Program-made: the position numbers and the translations under genes | Notes under the pieces: generated by a model | What the model was told of the DNA's origin: nothing | The model's input: only the letters and a program-made list of their open reading frames with translations | The model's database searches: none | NCBI RefSeq assembly: GCF_023091745.1 | Contig: NC_068926.1 | Span: 50,864,001 to 50,928,000, forward strand | From: Budorcas taxicolor | Lineage: Eukaryota; Chordata; Mammalia; Artiodactyla; Bovidae | Length of the DNA stretch: 64,000 nucleotides | Direction of reading: 5' to 3' | Shown here: positions 56,745 to 64,000 of the stretch, piece by piece | How the letters are laid out: the number at the start of each line of letters is the position of its first letter | Numbering within the stretch: position 1 is the stretch's first letter

Positions 56745-57330
56745 CCACAAGCAGCTCGAGCAAGTTACTTGAACCCAAGGCGGGGACGGGTCATTGGTAC
56801 TCTTGATCTATACCAGCCAGTCGGAAGCACTGGTGACAACCTGAACGAGTGTCTGAAGTGGGGGCAACTGTGGGACTAAGCCTTTGACCTGTAGGATCAG
56901 ATGCTACCTCCAGGGAGGCAGGGTCAGAACTGAGTTCAATCTGGGCCTGGAGGTTTTGCACAAACAATGTGGTTCACGCTGATATCTGCTTTCCTTCCAG
57001 GAGCCTGGAATTTAGAAGGTGTGAGGCAGAGGGTACCTACGTGACCAGCCCCTCAATAAACACCCTGGGTGCTGAGCCTCGACTGGATGTCCCTGGTTGA
57101 GGACACCTCACATGGGGATCAAAGCGTGTCCTGTGTGACACGCCCACCCCCGTCCTGGAGAGGGCTCTAGGAGCCTGTGCCCATTTCCCCAGATTTCACC
57201 CCTTTGCTGACTGCTGTGTGTCCTTCCCTGTAACCATCACAGCTGAGGGTACCACCAAATGCTGGCTCCTGGGACTCCTTCTAGAGACTCATGGGACCTG
57301 GGGGCGGGGGGTGGTCTTGGCGACCCTGAC
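56745..57330 (+). repeat. Old interspersed repeat (family not named), copy B
   Basis: 'cttgaacccaaggcgggg', 'gccagtcggaagcactggtgac' and 'gcagggtcagaactgagttc' pair with copy A. The following 'ccctcaataaacaccctggg' and 'gggtggtcttggcgaccc' suggest an LTR-like 3' part. Confidence 0.58.
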
Positions 57331-57584
57331 AGACTGCTGCAGGCTTCCTGGAGAGAGGCAGCAGCCTGGACCAGGGCCATGAGCTGGAACGCAAAGGGTT
57401 CCAGCAGCTGCCTCCTGATTCCTGGACCAGCACATTGACTTCCTAGCGATCACACATTGCTCCTTCCGATGATTCTGTGAGCACCTCATTCTCTGTATTA
57501 AATCGCTTCCTGTCTGAGTAACTGGAGTAGTTTGTTACGGACCCCAACCACCCAAAGACTCCACCTCCAGTTCCCAAGGTTTGC

Positions 57585-57786
57585 CTGAGTGACAGTCGTG
57601 TCCGACTCTTGGCAATCCCATGGACTGTAGCCCACCAGGTTCCTCTGTCCATGGGATTCTCCAGGCAAGATTACTGGAGTGGGTTGTCATCCCCTTCTCC
57701 AGGGGATCTTCCTGACCCAGGGACTGAAGCCAGGTCTCCTGCATTGCAGGCTGATTCTTTACCATCTGAACCAACAAGGAAGCCTA
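57585..57786 (-). mobile_element. Bov-tA SINE
   Basis: Complete reverse-complement Bov-tA, 213 bp from the BRI3BP internal exon donor. Confidence 0.9.
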
Positions 57787-57998
57787 GGGACAGACAAGTT
57801 GGCACTATCCACCTACACCTTCTAAGTAGCATCTGGGAATCCCAGCTACTTACAAACACAACTACAATAATAAAATAGGTTCTCTTGTATCCCCTCCACC
57901 AGTCTTCTCCTGCACCACCCGCCCTAGATACCACTCCCATAATTTGAGAAGCACCAGAATGAAACACGGCCTTCAAATGAATGCCCCCCAACACATAC

Positions 57999-58101
57999 CG
58001 TCGAGTCCAAGAACTTCCAAGAGCTCTGCCCAAACTTTCCACACGGTTTCCACAAACATGTCCACTCCCAGCACGAACCTCTCGGTCAGCCTTGTCAGGA
58101 A
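57999..58101 (-). CDS. BRI3BP: BRI3BP internal coding exon
   Basis: The 103-bp exon reads FLTRLTERFVLGVDMFVE, then TVWKVWAELLEVLGLD, matching the BRI3BP segment just before SNLSQYF. It is amphipathic to hydrophobic and probably part of the first membrane-associated region after the N-terminal lumenal stretch. The acceptor is cag (58102-58104 on the plus strand as ctg, after 'ctcatttctgcag' on the minus strand). The donor is GTATGT (57993-57998). It starts in phase 0 and leaves one G, which the 49986 exon completes to Val. The first exon, with the signal-anchor sequence, is not in the window up to 64000. Confidence 0.95.
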
Positions 58102-58307
58102 CTGCAGAAATGAGAGAAAAGTCATTATCGACTCGGCCACAGCTTCCTTCTCCCTAGTCCGGCCAAATTTACAGTTGAATGAGAAAACTCAGCCAGCTGA
58201 TGACAAAGGCCATCCCAGGGCTTGGCCAAATCGCCCTGCGGATTAACGAAGCATGGGACTAGCTCGGGGCGCCAAGAACCACGTGAATATGGTCAAATCT
58301 CCCTCCT

Positions 58308-58605
58308 GGACTTCCCTGGTGGTCCAGTGGTTGAGAACCCACCTGCCAATGCAGGGGACATGGGTTCGATCCCTGGTCTGGGAAGATCCCACCTGCTGTG
58401 GGGCAACAAAGCTGGTGTGCCACAACTACTGAACCCCATGAGCCCTAGAGCCTGTACTCTGCAAAAAGAGAAGCCACTGCAATGAGAAGCCTGCACACTG
58501 CAACTAGAGAATAGCCCCAGCTCTCTGCAACTAGAGAAGAGCTGCCTGCAGCATAAGACCCAGCATAGCCAAAAATAACAAATAAATAAGAAAAATATAT
58601 TTTTT
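58308..58605 (+). mobile_element. CHR-type tRNA SINE, long form
   Basis: 'tggacttccctggtggtcc' to 'caaaaataacaaataaataag'; includes repeated 'ctctgcaactagagaa' units of the long form. Confidence 0.92.
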
Positions 58606-59109
58606 AAAAAAAGAGTCTCCTTTCTACAGGTGGAGGGATTCATCAGAGAAGCCAGAAGCCCTCTGCAAAGCTGCTCACTACACTCCTGATTACTTTCAGA
58701 CTCTTCCTCTGCTGACTCTTGTCAAAGTCCCTGCCTGAATTCTCATTTCTAAATGGTGGAAGGTGTTGCAACCAACCTATTTCACCTGGAGGCCGGGTGC
58801 TGCTGCATGGGAGCAACTCTAAACGGCGAGAACGGCAGTTCTCACAGTTGAGTCCCATTGTCACATCTCGGGCACGTGCAAACAATAGAGACGCACCTCC
58901 ATCCCAGTTTTAAGGACCCGGGGGCCTTGGAGGGCTGCAGTAGCTCTCCCAGTATGAACACATGCAGTTTTATTTCACTTTAAGCGATATGCTATACACA
59001 TGGTATAAAGTCTCACTTCCTACAACCTGAAACCCCTTCCAGAGACAGCAGTGTTAACACTCGCTTCTGGATCTTCCCTTATATGCCTAGGTGAAGAATG
59101 GCACAGACA

Positions 59110-59240
59110 GGGACTTCCCTGGTGATCCAGCAGATAAGACGACTCTGAGCTGCCAATGCAGGGGGCCCAGGGTTTGATTCCTGGTCAGGGAACTAAGATC
59201 CTGCATGCCCTGCAGTGTGACCAAAAGATAAAAAGGAAAT
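59110..59240 (+). mobile_element. CHR-type tRNA SINE
   Basis: 'gggacttccctggtgatcc' to 'gtgtgaccaaaagataaaaagg'. Confidence 0.9.
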
Positions 59241-59379
59241 GACCCCACCCCCCCACCTACTAAATGATACACTTTAAATGGAAGGACTGTATAGTATTAA
59301 TATATGATTGATTCCTCAATAAGTTGCTATTTAAAAACCGGAAGGATACTAGCCTAACACTGCAAATCAACGATAATTC

Positions 59380-59530
59380 CTTTACTTATTTACCGGCTGC
59401 ATTTCGTCTTTGTTGTAGCACTCAAGCTTAGTTGCCCTGTGGCACGTGGACTCTTATTGGACCAGGGGTGGAACCCATGTCCTCTGCACTGGCAGGTGGA
59501 TTCTTAACCACTGGAGCACCAGGGAAGTCC
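59380..59530 (-). mobile_element. CHR-type tRNA SINE
   Basis: 'ttacttatttaccggctgc' tail side; head 'ggagcaccagggaagtcct'. Confidence 0.88.
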
Positions 59531-59759
59531 TCAACTATACTTGTATTTTAAAAGAAAAAATTTTTAACTGAAATAATTAAAAATAATGGAACAGTTAACA
59601 TTAAAAAAAAAAAATCATGTGGGAAGGACAGAAGGAAGTATTTATGTCAGGGAGAAGAAAGGGGCCCTGGACCTCTCTTAGATAAGGGTAGGTGGGTGGG
59701 GGCATTTTGGAGACTGTACCACCCCTGGAGAGAAGACACACTGGTGTCCATTTAGTTAC

Positions 59760-60240
59760 AATTCTTTTTTTTTGTTAAGAGAGTTTCACTGACGTATTAT
59801 TTACATACCACAAAGTTCTCGTCTCTAAAATGCACGATTCAATGCTGTTTTTTTTAAAAATCCCCCATAATTGAATTTTAGAACATCTTCATCACCCCAA
59901 AAGGAGTCTTGTCCCCATCCGCAGTCGCTTCTCATTCCCTCCTCCCCTCAGCCTAGGCAACCACTAATCTTCCCGTCTCCACGGTTTTGCCTTTCCTGGA
60001 CTTTCTGTACAAATGAAATCAGGCAATCCGTGACCTTTTGTGCCTGGCTTCTTGCACTCAAAATAATGTCAGGCTTCACCCATGTGGCAGCGTGAATCAG
60101 TACTTAATTCCTCTTTCTTGCCAAATAACATTCCCTTTCAGGGTTCTCCACACTTTGTTCCTCCTCTCGTTATTCTTTAAAAGCATTACAATTTGTGCCC
60201 ATTTGTCCATAGGTAGCAATTTCTACATTTTGTTCAAGTG
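59760..60240 (-). mobile_element. Old L1 3' fragment
   Basis: 'gagtttcactgacgtattatttacatacc', 'acatcttcatcaccccaaaagg' and 'ctaggcaaccactaatcttcc' follow the reverse order of an old L1. Confidence 0.8.
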
Positions 60241-60437
60241 GAGGAAAAGGGAAAGGACACCCTGGGGCACCTGGGAAAAAAATTAGCAGGCCATTCAAGG
60301 GCACCAGCTCCCCTAGAAAGGGTGTACGAAACTAGCTATTTTGGGAGGAAGGGACATTACAGCTTCTGCTGCCACTGACCCTCTCCGTGCCTCAGTTTTC
60401 TCAGCTGTAAAATGGGACTAAGGAAGAATGGACATTA

Positions 60438-60632
60438 GGGAACTTCCCTGTCCACCAGTGGGTAAGAATCCCTGCTCCCAATGCAAGGGGGCTCAGGTTC
60501 ATTCCCTGGTCAGGGAACTAGATCACAGATGCCATAACTAAGAGTTCGAATGCTGCAACTGAAGATCCCACGTGCCGCAACTAAGACCCAGTGCAGCCAA
60601 ATAAATAAATATTAAATTAAAAAAAAAAAAAA
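60438..60632 (+). mobile_element. CHR-type tRNA SINE
   Basis: 'gggaacttccctgtccacc' to 'gtgcagccaaataaataaat', followed by an A tract. Confidence 0.9.
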
Positions 60633-61115
60633 GACGTGGGGACCCCTTAGGTTGCCTGTGTCAGATCTGAAGACAGCTGGGCAGCAACCCAGTGCATCCA
60701 GCAAGGTTGGAGGTCTAGTCCTCTCTCCAAAGGGAGTTTTCTCCTTCCCACCAAACAACTGTCTTTGGGCAGGTGCTGGGAAACCCACTGGCCCGGACAG
60801 GACCTGGCTGTGCTTAGAGGAAAGGTCAGGCACACCTTGGGGACCAGCCGGGGCAGGAGAGGGTGATACATGGAAAGGCTCATCGTGGGCCTTTTGGACT
60901 GGGGTGGGAACACTCTGCCCCCTGGGGCTGGCATCGCTCACTGTGGTTTCTGCTCCAGCAAGTTAGTCCTTGGCTCTCGGTCTGTGTGAAGACACAGGAG
61001 CCCTGAGGGGGTGCTGTGGGCAGCACTGTATTCCTCCAAATCTCAGTGAAGATGAAATGAGGCCAATGTGGAGGACCTGGATCCAACAGGACTGGGGTCC
61101 CTACAAGAAGAGATG

Positions 61116-61240
61116 GGGGGCTTCCCCACAGGTCCTCCAGTGGTTAGAACTCTGTGTGGTCAATGCTACAGGTGCAGGTTCAGTCCCTGGTCAGGGAACT
61201 AAGATCCCACATGCTGTGCAGCGTGGCAAAAAAAAAAGTT
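61116..61240 (+). mobile_element. CHR-type tRNA SINE
   Basis: 'ggcttccccacaggtcctcc' to an A10 tail. Confidence 0.88.
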
Positions 61241-61296
61241 AACGCTGCTTTGGATGGAAAAAAAAATTTTTAATTTTAAAAAAAAGAAAGAAAATG

Positions 61297-61388
61297 AGCC
61301 CACTCCAGTATTCTTGCCCGGGAAATCCCATGGACAAAGGAGCCTGGTGAGCTACAGTCCAAGGGGTTGCAAAGAGTCAGGCACCACC
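61297..61388 (+). mobile_element. Bov-tA 3' fragment
   Basis: 'gcccactccagtattcttgcc' to 'gcaaagagtcaggcacc'; the tRNA part is missing. Confidence 0.88.
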
Positions 61389-61399
61389 ATGCCCATGTT

Positions 61400-61480
61400 T
61401 AACTGAATCTCTGCTGTACACCTGAAACTAAACCAACACTGTAAATCAACCATACGCCAATCAAAAAATTTTTGAGAGGA
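61400..61480 (+). mobile_element. L1 3' terminal fragment
   Basis: 'tctctgctgtacacctgaaac' and 'gtaaatcaaccatacgcc'. Confidence 0.8.
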
Positions 61481-61759
61481 AAAAGAAAATGGGGACACAG
61501 ACATGCACAGAGAAAAGATCACGTGAGGACACAGGGAGAAGACAGCCATCCGTAAGCCATGGGGAGAGAGGCCTCAGAAAGCAGCAGCCTGGCTTACACC
61601 TTGATCTCAGGTTTCCAGCTTCCAGACGGTATTTCTGGGTGAGCCAGCCAGACTGTGGCCCTTCTTCAGGGCAGCCCTGCAGACTAAGGTGGGGTTCAGC
61701 GAAGCCCAGAGCCTGAAGCAGTTCACAGAAATAGGTGAAAAGCCAAACCAACAGCACGG

Positions 61760-61930
61760 CATGTTGTTCCTACAACCTATAAAATATAGCCAATATTTTA
61801 TAGTAACTATAAATGAAGCATAACCTATAAAAAGTGTGAATGTTGTACACCGGGAACTCAAGACTCAACAGCATTGTACAATCATATACTACTGTACATC
61901 AACTATACCTCAATCCAAAAATTTAATAAT
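61760..61930 (+). mobile_element. L1 3' end fragment
   Basis: 'cagcacggcatgttg'-flanked; 'ctactgtacatcaactatacctc' is the typical end. Confidence 0.75.
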
Positions 61931-61951
61931 AGAATTAAAACAAACAAAACT

Positions 61952-62050
61952 TGGGCATTCCCTGGTGGTCTAGTGGTTAGGATTTGGACTTTCACCATGG
62001 AGGCCCAGGTTCAATCCCTGGTCAGGAAACTGGATCCCAATTCAAATGAA
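61952..62050 (+). mobile_element. CHR-type tRNA SINE
   Basis: 'gggcattccctggtggtctagtgg' region and 'ggttcaatccctggtcagg'; the 3' tail is short. Confidence 0.87.
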
Positions 62051-62887
62051 GCACTTCTGCATAAAGATGTTTTGAGTTGGTCAGGGAAATAGAAAAATGG
62101 ACTTGGGAGGGTTATTAAAAAATTGTCAGGAGCTGTAATGATGGTATTGTGCAAACCATTTTTGCAAAACGTTTATCTGTTAAAAGACAGAGACTGAAAT
62201 ATTCAAACGTGAACCAATATGTCTTGGATTAGTTTTAAAACACTATGCCAGGCTTCAAACATTTTTTGATGGGGGAAGAGATACAACAAGAATGTCAAAA
62301 CTGGGTGAAGGGTATAGAGGTTCATCATACGATTCTTTCTACCTTTGTGTCTCCTGGGCAATATTCAGGATGAAAAGCTAAAATTAAAAAGATTCAAAGA
62401 GCCAACTCAGGAGGCCCGCAGGTACAGCCAGTCCAAGGGAGAAGACACAATTACTCCAGCTCAGCATTTCATCGCCCCGTCCTAAATCTGGAGGGCGTCC
62501 TAAACTCTCCTCACCCCCATTACCCCCAAACACATTTAAACTGGCTCCCAAGCATTTTCAAAAGAAAAGCAGCAAAGGAGCAGTTTAGAGGTTGCCTAAG
62601 GATCTGAGGAACAGGAAGTAAGACAAAGTTAATGGGAACTGAAGTGCTGGAACACACAGGAGGATCAGGAATTCATTACAAAGGGGAAAAGGCACCTCTG
62701 GGAGGGTGGGTCAAAGCAATGGGACAAGATGACACCATATGTCCTGACATGCTGCCCTCTTAAAGACACAAGGCCCTCAGGTAGAATTCTTACTGGAATG
62801 GCAGGTCCTCAATCTAACCCAGAGGAAACAGATTAGATGCATCACAGGACAACTGAAAAACTAACTGGGTGTCAAAACCACAGGGAG

Positions 62888-63005
62888 AGGGACTTTTCTG
62901 GTGGTCCAGTGGTTAAGACTCCATGCTTCCAATGCAGGAGGCAGGGGTTCGATCCCTGGCTGGGTAACTAAGGTACCATGTGATATATGGTGAGGCCAAA
63001 AAGTA
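62888..63005 (+). mobile_element. CHR-type tRNA SINE
   Basis: 'gggacttttctggtggtcc' to 'gtgaggccaaaaagtaag'. Confidence 0.9.
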
Positions 63006-63019
63006 AGATAAACCACAGG

Positions 63020-63700
63020 GAGAAACCATGTCAGTCCCACTAGAATGGTTACACTCAAAAAGACAGACAACCATCAACAGGTGAATGGAGAAAGATGTGA
63101 TATATACAAACACACACACACAAACTGGAATACTAATCAGTCATTAAAAAAAGAATGAAATTTTGCCATTTGCAACAACTTGGATGGACCTGGAGGGTAC
63201 TCTGCTTAGTGAAATAAGTCAGACAGAGAAAGACAAATAATGAGACGTCCCCGGTGGTTCAGTGGTTACAACTCTGTGCTTCCGCTGCACGGGGTGCAGG
63301 TCCTGGTTGGGGAACTCGGATCTGACATGCTGCGAGGCAAGGCCAAAAAGAAAGACAAATACTGTATGATAACACTTTGGGGGGAATCTTAAAAAATATA
63401 ACAAAGTAATGAATATAACAAAAAAGAGGCAGACTCACAGATAGAGAGAACAAACTGGCAGTTACCAGCAGGGAAAGGGAAGAAGGGGGGTGGACAAGAT
63501 AGGGGTAGAGGTCTAAGACACAACTACTATGTATAAAGTAAGTCACAAGGATATATTGCATAGCACAGGGAATATAGCTGATATCCTATTATGATAGCTA
63601 TAAATGGTATACAGTCCAAAGATATTGAATCATCCGGTTGTACACCTGAATCTAGTGTAATATTGTAAATCAACTATATTTCAGCTAAAAATAAACGGAA
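63020..63700 (+). mobile_element. L1 3' region with a SINE inside
   Basis: 'tgccatttgcaacaacttgg', 'ggtactctgcttagtgaaataagtc', 'cagttaccagcagggaaagg' and 'ttgtacacctgaatctagtg' are in L1 order up to the 3' end. A further L1-like piece from an earlier element segment follows at 63720-63830. Confidence 0.9.
63240..63350 (+). mobile_element. CHR-type SINE inserted in L1
   Basis: Flanked by the 10-bp duplication AAAGACAAAT (63229-63238 and 63351-63360). Confidence 0.94.
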
Positions 63701-63849
63701 TTAAATATATCCAAGGGGTAGTGGGGAAGACAGGAACTTATGTTGGTGAGGATGGGGAGAAACTGGAATCCTTACATACTGCTGATGGGAACGCCAAATG
63801 GTCCAGCTGAACAGAAACTCCTTGAGATGTCCAAGCTGCCATGTGCTTT

Positions 63850-64000
63850 GCTGTGCTTAGCCACTCAGTTGTCCAACTCTTTGCGACCCCATGGACTATC
63901 CATGGAATTCTCCAGGCAAGAATACTGGAGTGGGTTGCCATGCCCTCCTCCAGGGGATCTTCCCAGCTCAGGGATGGAACCCAGGTCTCCCGCATTGCAG
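63850..64000 (-). mobile_element. Bov-tA SINE, cut by window edge
   Basis: Reverse-complement BovA part and start of the tRNA part; the head lies beyond 64000. Confidence 0.9.

Larger units (their letters stand above)
49987..57998 (-). other. BRI3BP: BRI3BP last intron
   Basis: This 8-kb intron holds an old L1, several CHR SINEs, two related old repeats and a reversed MaLR LTR. The 49990-50880 stretch next to the exon is single-copy with nothing recognised. Confidence 0.85.
61020..61640 (+). mobile_element. MaLR-type LTR, split by younger elements
   Basis: 'gcactgtattcctccaaat', 'gactggggtccctacaag' and, after the insertions, 'ggacacagggagaagacag' and 'cttgatctcaggtttccagc' fit a diverged MaLR LTR. 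A CHR SINE, a Bov-tA end and an L1 end interrupt it. Confidence 0.6.
58102..64000 (-). other. BRI3BP: BRI3BP upstream intron (runs off window)
   Basis: No CpG-rich first exon appears up to 64000, so this is intron. It holds SINEs, L1 pieces and an old LTR. Single-copy stretches without recognisable features include 58606-59109, 60633-61020 and 62050-62887. Confidence 0.75.

Overview
This is a mammalian nuclear window, almost certainly from a bovid ruminant (cattle or a close relative). The evidence is the dense cover of Bov-tA and BOV-A2 SINEs, BovB (RTE) LINEs ending in ACTGAACTGAACTGA, CHR-type tRNA SINEs that read 'GGGACTTCCCTGGTGGTCCAGTGG', and an LTR-like piece that resembles bovine ERV LTRs. 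There are no bacterial-type genes, operons or CRISPR arrays. Most open reading frames of 60-190 codons are frames through repeats or GC-rich DNA.

Two protein-coding genes are supported, both on the minus strand. AACS (acetoacetyl-CoA synthetase) enters from the left edge: exon 1 (9591-9723, with the ATG), exon 2 (1524-1627) and exon 3 (110-230) join in phase and encode the first ~119 residues. Its CpG-rich promoter lies at about 9540-10090. BRI3BP (BRI3-binding protein) lies to the right: the internal exon (57999-58101) and the terminal coding exon (49565-49986) join in phase. Its first exon must lie beyond 64000. The order BRI3BP then AACS, on the same strand, matches what I know of human 12q24.31.

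Layout: 1-9.7 kb is the 5' part of AACS with SINEs and MIRs in its introns. 9.5-10.1 kb is the AACS promoter. 10-49.4 kb is intergenic and heavily filled with BovB copies, several nested in one another. 25.86-26.3 kb is an isolated CCAAT/GC-box cluster that neither gene explains. 44-49.4 kb is mostly single-copy DNA just downstream of BRI3BP and may include an extended 3' UTR or an antisense transcript. 49.6-58.1 kb is BRI3BP coding sequence and intron, and 58.1-64 kb is its upstream intron with SINEs, L1 and an old LTR.

The most interesting material is retroelement structure rather than a new gene system. Two BovB insertions have an inverted 5' segment and flanking target-site duplications, as expected from twin priming. 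One insertion unit joins a Bov-tA 5' part to a BovB 3' part inside a single duplication, and a second fusion looks similar. A 39-nt 5' piece of U2 snRNA is fused to the exact 5' end of a Bov-tA SINE. Together these look like template-jump and twin-priming products of the BovB reverse transcriptase. I found no convincing undescribed protein system; the CCAAT/GC cluster is the best candidate for an unannotated transcript start. Repeat family names are from memory of consensus phrases and were not checked against a library.
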